Notes under the pieces: generated by a model | Databases searched by the model: none | Seen by the model: only the letters and a program-made list of their open reading frames with translations | Told to the model about the DNA's origin: nothing | Program-made: the position numbers and the translations under genes | Shown: positions 40,001-50,226 of the stretch, one piece after another | Numbering within the stretch: position 1 is the first letter of the stretch | Layout of the letters: the number at the start of each line of letters is the position of its first letter | Source: Ramlibacter sp. WS9 | Lineage (GTDB): Bacteria > Pseudomonadota > Gammaproteobacteria > Burkholderiales > Burkholderiaceae_C | DNA: 64,000 nt | Direction of reading: 5' to 3' | NCBI RefSeq assembly: GCF_003797765.1 | Contig: NZ_RKMB01000001.1 | Location: 372,001-436,000, forward strand

Positions 40001-41426
40001 GGTGCAGCGCTTCGGACGGCGGCTGCGGCCAGGGCCGTTGCGGATCGCGGATGATCTCGAACGCGCGCGAGACTTGCAGCACGCCCAGGTCGTCGAAGCG
40101 CTGGCCGGCGATCTGCAAGCCGATCGGCAACCCGGTCGACGTGTAGCCGCAGTTGATCGACGCCGCCGGCTGCTCCGACATGTTGAACGGAACCGTAAAG
40201 CCGATGTGCTCCAAAGGCCGCAGCGGATCGTTGGTCGGCGATGGCAATTCGGCCGCGAACGCGGGCATCGGTGAAGTGGGCGAGATCACGTAGTCGAATG
40301 CGCGGCAGGCATTCACCGTCGCCACGCGCGTCGCATGGAACTGGCTGGTCGCCTTGTACAGCGCTTCGCCATCCATCCCCGCGGCGCTGTCGGCCCACTG
40401 CTGGATGTAGGGGAGCACCTTGGCCTTGTTCAGCGTTGTCAGGCTCTTCATGTCCACGTGCGAGCGCATGCGCCAGAAGTGGTCCATGCCATCGAGCATG
40501 GTCTGTGTCATGAAAGGCTTCATCGGCGCGACCACGGCGCCCGCCCGTTCGAAGAGTCGAGCGGCGTGCTCGATCGCCGCGCGCACCTCGGGCTCCACCG
40601 CCAGGCCGCAACCGGCTTCCAGCAGCAGGCCGATGCGCAGGCCCCTGAGCTTTTCAACGCCCGCGTCGAAACGGTCCCAGGCAATCTCCTGGTGCGGCAG
40701 GCTCATGCTGTCGCGCGGATCCGGCAGCGACAGCACCTGCATGAACCAGGCCGCGTCCGCAACGCTGCGCGTCATGGGGCCGGCTGCGCGGCCGGTATAC
40801 GGCGGATCAATCGGGATGCGGCCCAAGCTGGGCTTGAGGGTGTAGATGCCGCACCACCCCGCCGGCAGGCGAAGCGAGCCGCCGATGTCCGTGCCGATGT
40901 GCAGCGGCCCATAGCCCGCAGCCGCTGCCGCGCCGGCGCCGGCACTCGACCCGCCGGGCGTGCGCGACAGGTCCCAGGGGTTGCGCGCCAGCTTGTGGAA
41001 GCTGGACAAGCCCGACGAGAGCATCCCGTAGTCGGGCATCGTGGTCTTGGCGACGACGACGCCGCCGGCTTCGCGCACGCGAGCCGCGGGTGGTGCATCC
41101 GCGGCAGCGGGCACCAGATCGGCGGCGGCAGTCCCCAGCGGGGTCGGGTCGCCGTGCGTGGCGATGTTGTCCTTGATCGTGACGGGCACGCCGTCCAATG
41201 GCCCCATCGGCTCACCGCGATTCCAGCGTGCTTCGCTGGCGCGCGCCTGCTCGAGCGCGAGCTCGGGCCGCAACAGGTAGAGCGCGTGAACATGGTGTTC
41301 CCAGCGCTCGATGTGGCCGAGTACCGATTGCGTCACTTCCACCGGCGAGAGGTCGCGCCGGCGGTACGCGTCGATCAGGGTAGGGGCCGAAAGCTCATGC
41401 AATGCACCGTGGTACTGCTCAGACAT
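39990..41426 (-). CDS. Amidase (amidase signature family)
   Basis: Enzyme of 478 residues with the Ser-cisSer-Lys triad of the family: Lys in VPVTIKDN, the cis-Ser in TPGGSSAGAG, and the nucleophile Ser in GTDIGGSLRLPA. It hydrolyses amides, but could equally be a GatA-like or aryl-acylamidase. It lies immediately downstream of the peptide/opine ABC transporter on the same strand (12 bases after the binding-protein stop), so its substrate probably arrives through that transporter. Not GatA of the tRNA-Gln pathway, since gatB and gatC are absent. Confidence 0.92.
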   Translation of the reverse strand: MSEQYHGALHELSAPTLIDAYRRRDLSPVEVTQSVLGHIERWEHHVHALYLLRPELALEQARASEARWNRGEPMGPLDGVPVTIKDNIATHGDPTPLGTAAADLVPAAADAPPAARVREAGGVVVAKTTMPDYGMLSSGLSSFHKLARNPWDLSRTPGGSSAGAGAAAAAGYGPLHIGTDIGGSLRLPAGWCGIYTLKPSLGRIPIDPPYTGRAAGPMTRSVADAAWFMQVLSLPDPRDSMSLPHQEIAWDRFDAGVEKLRGLRIGLLLEAGCGLAVEPEVRAAIEHAARLFERAGAVVAPMKPFMTQTMLDGMDHFWRMRSHVDMKSLTTLNKAKVLPYIQQWADSAAGMDGEALYKATSQFHATRVATVNACRAFDYVISPTSPMPAFAAELPSPTNDPLRPLEHIGFTVPFNMSEQPAASINCGYTSTGLPIGLQIAGQRFDDLGVLQVSRAFEIIRDPQRPWPQPPSEALHHVD

Positions 41427-41438
41427 GCACGCAACCCA

Positions 41439-42941
41439 TCATCCCCACGAAAGCAAGGAAAGGTCGTTGCAGAAGATCGGCATGTCCTTCCACAGGCCCT
41501 TCACTTCCTTCTTGGCGATGGTGGGGAACTGCGGCTGGAACAGGAAGCCGTTGGCGGCGTCGGCAGCCAGCAGCTTCTGCGCGTCGCCCAGCAGCTTGGC
41601 GCGGTCCTTGGCGTTGCCCGTGGCCTTGATCTTGTCGAACAGGTCGTTGAAGGCCTTGGACTGGTAGCCCCAGTAGTAGCCGGGCTTGGCGTAGTTGCCC
41701 AGGTCGAACGGCTCCACGTGCGAAATGATCGTCAGGTCGTAGTTGTTGGGGCCGCCGTAGGTGTTGGACAGCCACTGCGCCCACTCGACGTTCTGCGTCT
41801 TCACCGTGATGCCGATCTTGGCGAGCTGCGACACAATGACCTCACCGCCTTGGCGCGAATAGGGCGGCGGCGGCAGCGTCATCGTGAGCTCGAGCGGGGT
41901 CTTCACTCCGGCCTCGGCCAGCAACTGCTTGGCCTTTTCGACGTTGTAGGGATTGACGCCCGTGGTGTCGACAAAGCCTTCAGCGCCCGGCACGTAGTGG
42001 CTGCCGATAGGCGTGCCGAAGCCGTCCGCGGCGCCGTCGATCACGGCCTTGCGGTCGATGGCCGAGAGGATCGCGCGGCGCACCCGCGGATCGTCCAGCG
42101 GCTTCTTCTTGCTGTTGATGGCCAGGATGGTCTTGGCACGGGAGCCGCCCAGGATCACCTGGAACTGCGGGTTGTTCTTGAACTGCGGAACGATCCGCGT
42201 CGCAGCGCGCGGGAACGCATCCACGTCACCCGACAGCAGCGCCGCAGCTTGCGCGGCAGGGTCCGAAATGAACCGGAAGGTGACCTTGTTCAGCTTGGCC
42301 TGGCCGGGGTTGCGAAAGCCCTCCCATTTGGTCAGCACCACCGATGATCCCTTGGCCCAGCTTTCCAGCTTGTAGGGGCCGGTGCCCACGGGCTTGGTGG
42401 CGTTGGTGTCGGCACTCTTGGGGTCCACGATCACGGCCGTGGCCTGGCCCAGGATGAACGGCAGGTCGGGGTCGATTTCCTTGTTCAGCAGCACCACGGT
42501 GTAGTCGTCGATCACCTGCACGCCCAGGTTGGCGAAGGTGCGCTTGTCCTTGTTGGTGCTCTTCTCGCCGCCGGCGCGGTCGAACGAGAACTTGACGTTC
42601 TGGGCCGTGAACGGCTCGCCGTTCTGGAACTTCACGCCCTTTCGCAGCTTGAAGGTGTAGGTCTTGAGGTCGGGCGAAACCTCCCAGCTTTCGGCCAATA
42701 GCGGGGTCACCTTGCCGTCGGAGTTGATCTTGGTGAGCGTCTCCAGCACGTTGTACTGCACGATCTCGGCGATGGCCGCGGCCGCGCCCGCCGTCGGGTC
42801 CAGTCCCGGCGGCTCTAGCGCCATGCCCAGCACGATCGCGTTCTTCTTGCCCTGCGCCAATGCGCTTTGCGAAACCGCCAGCGGCACGGCGGCCCAGGCG
42901 GCCACGGTGGCCGATTGCGTGAGGAGGGTGCGACGTTTCAT
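41439..42941 (-). CDS. ABC transporter substrate-binding protein, dipeptide/oligopeptide family (SBP_bac_5)
   Basis: Periplasmic solute receptor of 500 residues with a Tat/Sec-like signal (MKRRTLLTQSATVAAWAAVP, cut near ALAQG). Cluster C motifs are intact (LVLGMALEPPGLDPTAG region, AESWEVSPDLKTYTFKLRKGVKFQNGEPF, VGTGPYKLESW). The ATG at 42941 begins the signal exactly. It lies between the ATP-binding genes and the amidase, so it is part of one import-plus-hydrolysis operon. Ligand could be a peptide, an opine or an amide; not resolvable. Confidence 0.94.
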   Translation of the reverse strand: MKRRTLLTQSATVAAWAAVPLAVSQSALAQGKKNAIVLGMALEPPGLDPTAGAAAAIAEIVQYNVLETLTKINSDGKVTPLLAESWEVSPDLKTYTFKLRKGVKFQNGEPFTAQNVKFSFDRAGGEKSTNKDKRTFANLGVQVIDDYTVVLLNKEIDPDLPFILGQATAVIVDPKSADTNATKPVGTGPYKLESWAKGSSVVLTKWEGFRNPGQAKLNKVTFRFISDPAAQAAALLSGDVDAFPRAATRIVPQFKNNPQFQVILGGSRAKTILAINSKKKPLDDPRVRRAILSAIDRKAVIDGAADGFGTPIGSHYVPGAEGFVDTTGVNPYNVEKAKQLLAEAGVKTPLELTMTLPPPPYSRQGGEVIVSQLAKIGITVKTQNVEWAQWLSNTYGGPNNYDLTIISHVEPFDLGNYAKPGYYWGYQSKAFNDLFDKIKATGNAKDRAKLLGDAQKLLAADAANGFLFQPQFPTIAKKEVKGLWKDMPIFCNDLSLLSWG

Positions 42942-43008
42942 GATTCTTGACTCCAGAGAGGGACCACAACGAAAGTTCGACGTCCCTTCTTCGGGGGCGC
43001 GCTTGCCA

Positions 43009-43868
<860 letters not shown>

Positions 43869-43872
<4 letters not shown>

Positions 43873-44864
43873 GCAGCGGCCCCCTCGCGCTTCGCCGCCT
43901 CGACGGCCTCGAGGCGGATACAGCGTGCGCGGTGATCCGGAGCCACCTCGATCGGCGGAGGCGCGGTGTCGTGGCACGCTGCAATGGTGAATTTGCAGCG
44001 GCCCGCGAACGGGCAGCCGGCAGGCAGGTCCACCAGCTCGGGCACGGTGCCGGCGATCGTTGCCAGCCGCTGGCCCTTCTGCGAGCGCAGCCCGGGCCGC
44101 GCGGCGAACAGGCCCAGCGTGTAGGGATGCATACGATTTTCGAAGACCGATTCGGTGGGCCCGTTTTCCACCACGCTGCCCCCGTACATCACCAGCATGC
44201 GATGCACGTTCTGCGCGATCACGCCGAGATCGTGGGAAATCAGCATCAACGCCATGCCGCGCTCTTCCACCAGGTCGGCGATCAGGTCCAGGATCTGGCG
44301 CTGGATCGTCACGTCGAGCGCCGTGGTGGGCTCGTCGGCGATCAGCAGGTCGGGTCCGCAGGCCAGCGCCATCGCGATCGTGATGCGCTGGCGCTGCCCG
44401 CCCGAGAACTGGTGCGGGTAGGCGTCGATGCGGCGTGCCGCGTCGGGAATGCCCACGCGGTCCAGCAGCGCGATCGCTTCCTTGCGCGCGGCATCCGCCG
44501 ACAGGCCGCGGTGCAGGCGCAGCGGCTCGCCCACCTGGCGGCCGATGCTGTGCACCGGATTCAGCGCGGTCATCGGCTCCTGGAAGATCATGCCGATGCG
44601 GTTACCGCGGATGCGGCACATCTGCGCGTCCGTTTGCGTGGTGAGCTCCTGCCCGTCGAAGCGGATGCTGCCCGTCACCTCGGCGTTCTCGGGCAAAAGG
44701 CCCATCAGCGCCATCACGGTGATCGACTTGCCGCAGCCCGATTCACCCACCAGCCCCAGCGTTTCGCCACGCTCCAGTGAGAAGCTCACGTCGCGCACTG
44801 CATAAGCCGGGCCGCGGTGCGTTTGCAGCTTGACGTGGAGGTGTTCGACTTCGAGCAGTGCCAT
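43869..44864 (-). CDS. ABC transporter ATP-binding protein, DppD/OppD type
   Basis: ATPase of 331 residues with Walker A GESGCGKS, signature [16 protein letters not shown], Walker [14 protein letters not shown], and the C-terminal oligopeptide domain bearing a cysteine set ([14 protein letters not shown]) that may hold an iron-sulfur cluster as in related DppD proteins. GGGAG lies 5-6 bases before ATG 44864. The gene is separated from the permease genes upstream by an 80-base GC-rich repeat, unusual within an operon. Confidence 0.95.
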
Positions 44865-44879
44865 CAAGACTCCCGACGG

Positions 44880-44942
44880 GCCGCCCCTAGGGAGGCTTGC
44901 GCCCCCTCGGGGGGCAGCGAACGAATGTGAGCGTGGGGGCCC
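44880..44942. repeat. GC-rich intergenic repeat of the Comamonadaceae type
   Basis: The block reads CCTAGGGAGGCTTGCGCCCC, then a hairpin GCCCCC-TCG-GGGGGC (44901-44915), then AGCGAACGAATGTGAGCGTG and GGGGGCC. I recall near-identical blocks dispersed between genes in Variovorax/Ramlibacter/Acidovorax-like genomes. It sits between two cistrons of the same ABC operon and may affect mRNA stability or termination. Confidence 0.65.
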
Positions 44943-44944
44943 AT

Positions 44945-45826
44945 TTATCGTTTCCTTGCCAAGCGCGGATCGAACAGGTCGCGCAGGCCGTCACCGAGCA
45001 GGTTGAGACCGAGCACCGCGAGCGCGATGGCCACGCCGGGCCACACCGCCAGCAGCGGCGCCTGGAACAGCATGGATTGCGCTTCGCTCAGCATGCGTCC
45101 CCACGACGGCTGCGGCGGCTGCGTACCCAGGCCCAGATACGACAAGGCCGCTTCCGCCAGGATGGCGATGGCAAAGCGGATCGTCGCCTGCACGATCAGC
45201 ACCGACAGGATGTTGGGCAGCACGTGTTCCATCGTGATGCTGAACGAGCCCTTGCCGCAGGCGCGCGCCGCCAGGACGAATTCGCGCGACCACACGGCGT
45301 TCGCGGACGCGCGCGTGATGCGCGCAAAGGTCGGGATGTTGTAGATGCCGATGGCGATGATGGCGTTGACCATGCCGGCGCCGAACACGGCCGTGAGCAT
45401 GATGGCCGAGAGGATCGTCGGAAATGCGAAGCCGAAGTCGGCCAGCCGCATGATGATTTCTTCAACCCACCCGCGGCGCGCGGCGGCGAGCAGCCCGAAT
45501 GCGGTGCCGATGATGAGGCCGATGCTCACCGCAATCACGCCGACGACGATGGAAGCGCGTGCACCCACTAACAAGAGCGAGACGACATCGCGGCCGTACG
45601 GGTCCGTGCCCAGCCAGTGACCGGGGCCGGGCGGCAGCAGCTTGTTGCCCATCACCACTTCGTAAGGCGAGTGCGGCGTCCACACCAGCGACAACAGTGC
45701 CGCCAGCACCAGCAGCAGGCTGAGCACGGCGCCGACGACGAAGCTGCGATGGCCAAACGCGCGCTTCCAGAAACCCGGGGCATGGATCACTGGTGGGTTC
45801 GCGACGGGCACGTCGTTGGCGCTCAT
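44945..45826 (-). CDS. ABC transporter permease, DppC type
   Basis: Inner-membrane permease of 293 residues with about six helices and the N-terminal OppC domain (FWKRAFGHRSFVVGAVLSLL). The conserved start of the permease core is LGTDPYGRDVVSLLLVGARAS, and the EAA loop is EFVLAARACGKGSFSITMEHVLPN. Partner of the DppB-type permease encoded upstream, with which it overlaps by 4 bases. Confidence 0.95.
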   Translation of the reverse strand: MSANDVPVANPPVIHAPGFWKRAFGHRSFVVGAVLSLLLVLAALLSLVWTPHSPYEVVMGNKLLPPGPGHWLGTDPYGRDVVSLLLVGARASIVVGVIAVSIGLIIGTAFGLLAAARRGWVEEIIMRLADFGFAFPTILSAIMLTAVFGAGMVNAIIAIGIYNIPTFARITRASANAVWSREFVLAARACGKGSFSITMEHVLPNILSVLIVQATIRFAIAILAEAALSYLGLGTQPPQPSWGRMLSEAQSMLFQAPLLAVWPGVAIALAVLGLNLLGDGLRDLFDPRLARKR

Positions 45827-46773
45827 ATGTCGCTCGCCTTCACCCGCGGGTCGATCACGGCGTACAGCATGTCGACCACGAAATTGACGATCACCACCAT
45901 GGCGGCCAGCAGCATCACGCAGTTGCGCACCACGATCAGGTCTCGGTTGGAGATCGACTGAAAAATCAGGCGACCGAGGCCCGGCAGGTAGAACACGTTC
46001 TCGACCACGATGGTTCCCGCCAGCAGCTCGGCGAACTGCAGGCCCATGATGGTGATGACGGGGATCAGCGCGTTGCGCAGCACATGGCCCCACATCGCGC
46101 CGCGCTTGGACACGCCCTTCGCGCGCGCGGTGCGCACGAAGTCTTCGCGCAACACTTCCAGCACGGCCGAGCGCGTGATGCGCGCAAGGATCGCCGACTG
46201 CACCACGGCCAGCGAGACCGCCGGCAGGATGAGCGCCTTGACGCCTTGCAGGATGCCTTCGTCCCAGCCCGAAAACCCGCCGGCGGAGAACCACTTCAGG
46301 TGCACCGAAAACAGCAGGATCAACAGGATGGCGAACCAGAAGTTGGGAATGGCGATGCCCACTTGCGACAGGCCCATCACGCCCACGTCGCCGAGCTTGT
46401 TGTGGCGCGCCGCCGCGTAGATGCCGGCGGCCAGCGCCAGCACGGCTGTGATGCTCATCGCCATCAAGGCCAGCGGCACGGTAAGGGCCAGCCTTTCGAG
46501 AACCAGTTCCGAGACGGGCGTACTGTAGGCGTAACTCACGCCCAGGTCGCCGGTCAGCATGCCGCTCACCCAATGCCAGTAGCGCTCGAGGGGCGGCCGA
46601 TCGATGCCGAGCTTGGCGGCCAATGCGTGGACTGCTTCTGGCGAGGCATCGGGGCCCATGAGGATCTGGGCCGCGTTTCCGGGCAGGATTTCCAGCACCA
46701 GGAACACGACCACCGATGCACCTACCAGCGTCGCAATCAGGGTGATCAGGCGCTTGAACAGGAAAAGGCTCAT
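45823..46773 (-). CDS. ABC transporter permease, DppB type
   Basis: Inner-membrane permease of 316 residues, six helices. It opens with FLFKRLITLIATLVGASVVVFLVL and contains LGIDRPPLERYWHWVSGMLTGDLGVSY, and the EAA loop DFVRTARAKGVSKRGAMWGHVLRNAL. First gene of the transport operon, divergent from the ferredoxin gene at 46827 with a 53-base gap. With DppC, DppD, DppF and the binding protein it makes a full transporter. Confidence 0.95.
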   Translation of the reverse strand: MSLFLFKRLITLIATLVGASVVVFLVLEILPGNAAQILMGPDASPEAVHALAAKLGIDRPPLERYWHWVSGMLTGDLGVSYAYSTPVSELVLERLALTVPLALMAMSITAVLALAAGIYAAARHNKLGDVGVMGLSQVGIAIPNFWFAILLILLFSVHLKWFSAGGFSGWDEGILQGVKALILPAVSLAVVQSAILARITRSAVLEVLREDFVRTARAKGVSKRGAMWGHVLRNALIPVITIMGLQFAELLAGTIVVENVFYLPGLGRLIFQSISNRDLIVVRNCVMLLAAMVVIVNFVVDMLYAVIDPRVKASDI

Positions 46774-46787
46774 GAAGCCGCCGATAA

Positions 46788-47096
<309 letters not shown>

Positions 47097-47102
47097 CGGC
47101 CG

Positions 47103-47528
47103 TCATTGGTCCTTCTTCGCCTTCTTCTTGACGGGCTCCTCGCCCGGCTTCTTCGGCGCGACAGCGGTGAAGTGTTCGTCCTTCTTCGATTTTGATTTCT
47201 TCGTTTTGCGCTCGGACTTCTTGGTGTCTTTCTGCGCTGATGCCGGCTTGTCCGCCGGCATGCCCACCGGCACGGGCTTGGCCTCTTCCTTGACGCGCGC
47301 CTTCTCCATCGCGTCCGCCGCCTTGGAGTCGCGTTTGGTGGCTTCGTCGGTTTGGGATTTCTGGGCGGCGCTGCGCGAGTCGCTCGCGGCTACCAGCTTT
47401 CCGTCCGCGCAGGGTTGCTGGCTGTACGTGTTGCCGCAACGGTAGACGTTTTGCGTTCCTTGCGCCGCCGCGGGCGCCACCCAGGCCAGGGCAGTGCAAA
47501 CCAGGGCGACAGTCATGTAGTTGTTCAT
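47103..47528 (-). CDS. Hypothetical exported protein with Lys-rich tail (DUF4124-like start)
   Basis: Protein of 141 residues: a signal peptide (MTVALVCTALAWVAPAAAQ), a short globular part (NVYRCGNTYSQQPCADGKLV) that recalls DUF4124-type periplasmic proteins, and a long, low-complexity charged region rich in Lys, Ala, Glu and Ser (ERKTKKSKSKKDE). The tail is likely disordered. The gene is in the pth-rplY neighbourhood, 26 bases downstream of pth on the same strand. Function unknown. Confidence 0.75.
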   Translation of the reverse strand: MNNYMTVALVCTALAWVAPAAAQGTQNVYRCGNTYSQQPCADGKLVAASDSRSAAQKSQTDEATKRDSKAADAMEKARVKEEAKPVPVGMPADKPASAQKDTKKSERKTKKSKSKKDEHFTAVAPKKPGEEPVKKKAKKDQ

Positions 47529-47554
47529 CTTTGCCTCCTCCTTGTGTCAAACGC

Positions 47555-48163
47555 TCAGACGCCTTCGGGCCGCGGTGGCTTGGGCCGGGGCGGCTTGCTG
47601 GTGTGCACCAGCAGCGTGGCCTTTTCCATTTCGCCGGCCAGCATCGCGGGCACGGCCTTGAGCGTGCGGTCCATGCATTCCTCGATGGCGGCGCGCTGTT
47701 CCGGCGCCGGCTTCTTCAGCACCCAGTTGACCACCTCGGCCTTGACGCCGGGATGCCCGATGCCCAGACGCAGCCGCCAGTAGTCACCGGTGCCCAGTTG
47801 GGCGTGGATGTCGCGCAGCCCGTTGTGGCCGGCATGGCTGCCGCCGAACTTGAGCTTGGCCTGGCCGGGCACAACGTCCAGCTCGTCGTGGATCACCAGA
47901 ATCTCTTCCGGCGCTATCTTGTAGAAGCGGGCGAGTGCCGCGACGGACTTGCCCGAAAGGTTCATGAACGTCTGCGGCTCGAGCAGCCACACGGTCTGGC
48001 CGTGCAACGCGGCGCGCGCGACGAGGCCGTGGTAGCCGCGGTCACTGACGAGGTTGACCTTGAGGTCGCGCGCCAGCGCGTCCACCCACCAGAAACCCAC
48101 GTTGTGCCGGGTTGCTTCGTACTCGGTGCCGGGGTTGCCCAGGCCGACGAACAGTTTGATCAT
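47555..48163 (-). CDS. pth: Peptidyl-tRNA hydrolase
   Basis: Recycles peptidyl-tRNA released from stalled ribosomes. The 202 residues show [20 protein letters not shown] with catalytic His20-equivalent, the conserved [45 protein letters not shown] and [11 protein letters not shown] Pro/Lys-rich tail ([14 protein letters not shown]) follows the domain. It follows rplY on the same strand, separated by a terminator-like hairpin at 48199-48218. Confidence 0.97.
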   Translation of the reverse strand: MIKLFVGLGNPGTEYEATRHNVGFWWVDALARDLKVNLVSDRGYHGLVARAALHGQTVWLLEPQTFMNLSGKSVAALARFYKIAPEEILVIHDELDVVPGQAKLKFGGSHAGHNGLRDIHAQLGTGDYWRLRLGIGHPGVKAEVVNWVLKKPAPEQRAAIEECMDRTLKAVPAMLAGEMEKATLLVHTSKPPRPKPPRPEGV

Positions 48164-48198
48164 GGGTGGGGATTATCGCGGCGTCTCGCCAAAGCAAA

Positions 48199-48218
48199 CG
48201 GCCCACCGAGGTGGGCCG
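48199..48218 (-). terminator. Terminator-like hairpin after rplY
   Basis: CGGCCCACC-GA-GGTGGGCCG is a perfect 9-base stem. On the minus strand it is followed by TTTGCTTTG. It lies 36 bases after the rplY stop and 36 bases before the pth start, so it may reduce read-through into pth. Confidence 0.7.
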
Positions 48219-48253
48219 CGAGATGGGTCGTTCAGGTTGCCGTTGCGAAGAAG

Positions 48254-48973
48254 TTACTTCTTCTTGGCGGGGGCGGCTGCCTTGGCGTCCTTGGCCGGGG
48301 CGGCCTTGGCGTCCTTTGCGGGAGCAGCTTTCGCGTCCTTGGCCGGAGCGGCCTTGGCGTCAGCGCCAGCAGCAGCGGCTGCATCGGCGGCGCCCGCCTC
48401 GACGGCTTCTTCGCCACCGATCTGCACCACGGACACGAGCACCGGGTTCGGCTTGCCGCGCGTCACGGCCGTCACGCCCTTGGGCAGCGTGATTTCGTTC
48501 AGGTGCAGCGACATGCCCTTCTTCATGCTCGACAGGTCGACTTCGATGAACTCGGGCAGGTCGGCCGGCAGGCAGGAGATGTCGAGTTCGGACATCACGT
48601 GGTTGACCACGCAGCTCTCGAACTTGACGGCTTGCGATTCCTCGGCCTTCACGTAGTGGAAAGGCACCTTCATGTGCAGCTTGGTCTTGGCGTCGACGCG
48701 CTGGAAGTCGATGTGCGTAACTTGCTGCTTGTACGGGTGGTACTGCACGTCACGCAGAAGGACCTTGGCTTCCTTGCCGGCCAGTTCCATGTCCAGGATG
48801 GACGAATGGAAGGTTTCCTTCTTCAGGGCGTGCCACAGCGCGTTGTGATCGAGTTCGATCAGTTGCGGTTGGCCTTCGCCACCGTAGACGATGCCCGGGG
48901 TCTTGCCCGTATTGCGGAGACGGCGGCTCGCACCCGTGCCCTGCTTTGCGCGCTCAAAAGCGACGAATTTCAT
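48254..48973 (-). CDS. rplY: 50S ribosomal protein L25 / general stress protein Ctc
   Basis: 5S rRNA-binding protein of 239 residues in the long Ctc form. The N-terminal L25 domain (about 1-90) has [30 protein letters not shown], and the C-terminal Ctc beta-domain follows. The last 40 residues are a low-complexity repeat of KAAPAKDA units. ATG 48973 has GGAG 7 bases upstream; the TTG at 48979 would lie too close to that site. Gene order prs-rplY-pth is conserved in Proteobacteria. Confidence 0.96.
   Translation of the reverse strand: MKFVAFERAKQGTGASRRLRNTGKTPGIVYGGEGQPQLIELDHNALWHALKKETFHSSILDMELAGKEAKVLLRDVQYHPYKQQVTHIDFQRVDAKTKLHMKVPFHYVKAEESQAVKFESCVVNHVMSELDISCLPADLPEFIEVDLSSMKKGMSLHLNEITLPKGVTAVTRGKPNPVLVSVVQIGGEEAVEAGAADAAAAAGADAKAAPAKDAKAAPAKDAKAAPAKDAKAAAPAKKK
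48281..48352 (-). repeat. Three 24-base units encoding the KAAPAKDA repeat of L25
   Basis: Units at 48281-48304, 48305-48328 and 48329-48352 are about 80-90 percent alike and keep the frame. Each encodes eight residues close to KAAPAKDA; a partial fourth unit follows. Likely prone to copy-number change between strains. Confidence 0.85.
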
Positions 48974-49075
48974 AATCAAACTCCAATATAGGAATCCACC
49001 GCGACCAGTGTGATTCCGCCTTTAAAAGGCCCGCGCTGAATGCACGAGCCGCTCGATGCCTCAGAACAGGTTCTC

Positions 49076-50053
49076 TTAAAAGAGATTTTCCTGGTCGGAG
49101 AACAAACTCATCACCGACTCTCCCTTGGCGATGCGCTGGATCGTCTCGGCGATCAGCGGGGCCACGGAGAGCTGGCGGATTTTCTTGCAGGTATGAGCGG
49201 CGTCGGACAGCGGAATGGTGTTGGTCACCACCACTTCGTCCAGGGCCGAGCCCTTGGCGATGCGCTCGATCGCCGGCCCCGAGAAGATCGGGTGCGTGCA
49301 ATAGGCGTAAACCTTCTTTGCGCCGCGCTCCTTGAGCACCTCGGCAGCCTTCACCAGCGTGCCGGCGGTGTCGATCATGTCGTCCATGATCACGCAGTTG
49401 CGGCCGTCGATCTCGCCGATCACGTGCATCACTTCGCTCACGTTGGCGCGCGGGCGGCGCTTGTCGATGATCGCGAGGTCAGTGTCGAGCTGCTTGGCCA
49501 GGGCGCGGGCCCGGACCACGCCGCCGACGTCGGGCGACACGACGATCAGGTCTTCGTAATTCTTCTGGCGCAGGTCGGCCAGCAGCACCGGCGACGCGTA
49601 GATGTTGTCGACGGGGATATCGAAAAAGCCCTGGATCTGGTCGGCGTGCAAGTCCATCGTGAGAACGCGCGACACGCCCACCGTTTCCAGCAGGTTGGCC
49701 ACGACCTTGGCCGAGATCGGCACGCGCGACGAACGCGGGCGGCGGTCCTGGCGGGCATAGCCGAAGTAGGGGATGACGGCGCTGATCCGCTCGGCCGAGG
49801 CGCGCTTGAGCGCATCGACCATGATCAGCAGTTCCATCAGGTTTTCGTTCGTCGGTGCGCAGGTGGACTGGACGACGAAGACGTCTCGTGCGCGAACGTT
49901 GGTGTTGATCTCGACGGTGACTTCACCGTCGGAGAAGCGGCTCACGCTGGCGGCGCCGAGCGAAATGCCCAGATGCCCCGCAATCTCCGCAGCCAGGGCG
50001 GGATTGGCGTTGCCCGTGAACACCATGAAATCGGGATGTGGAACAACCTGCAT
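49076..50053 (-). CDS. prs: Ribose-phosphate pyrophosphokinase
   Basis: Makes PRPP from ribose 5-phosphate and ATP. The 325 residues carry [24 protein letters not shown], the signature around [18 protein letters not shown], the flexible loop and the PRPP-binding site [14 protein letters not shown]. Class I enzyme, expected to be a hexamer regulated by ADP. It lies after tRNA-Gln and ispE and before rplY on the minus strand, the conserved order. Hundred-base gap to rplY without a gene. Confidence 0.98.
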   Translation of the reverse strand: MQVVPHPDFMVFTGNANPALAAEIAGHLGISLGAASVSRFSDGEVTVEINTNVRARDVFVVQSTCAPTNENLMELLIMVDALKRASAERISAVIPYFGYARQDRRPRSSRVPISAKVVANLLETVGVSRVLTMDLHADQIQGFFDIPVDNIYASPVLLADLRQKNYEDLIVVSPDVGGVVRARALAKQLDTDLAIIDKRRPRANVSEVMHVIGEIDGRNCVIMDDMIDTAGTLVKAAEVLKERGAKKVYAYCTHPIFSGPAIERIAKGSALDEVVVTNTIPLSDAAHTCKKIRQLSVAPLIAETIQRIAKGESVMSLFSDQENLF

Positions 50054-50129
50054 TGCAGAACCCAGCGCTTAGTAACCTGTCTTTGCCTTGACGCCCGGCA
50101 CCGCGGCGGCTGCCGCGTGCCTCACATTT

Positions 50130-50206
50130 TGGCAGGGGAGGAAGGATTCGAACCTTCGAATGCCGGAATCAAAATCCGGTGCCTTAACCAACTTGGCGAC
50201 TCCCCT
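50130..50206 (-). tRNA. tRNA-Gln (anticodon UUG)
   Basis: A complete cloverleaf of 77 bases including encoded CCA. The acceptor stem AGGGGAG pairs with CTCCCCT, with discriminator G. The anticodon stem CCGGA/TCCGG encloses the loop TTTTGAT with anticodon TTG. The T-arm reads GAAGG-TTCGAAT-CCTTC. The D-arm GCCAAGTTGGTTAAGGC is standard. It lies between ispE and prs, the conserved position in Burkholderiales. Confidence 0.97.
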
Positions 50207-50226
50207 ACACGGGTTGACGGCTGAAA

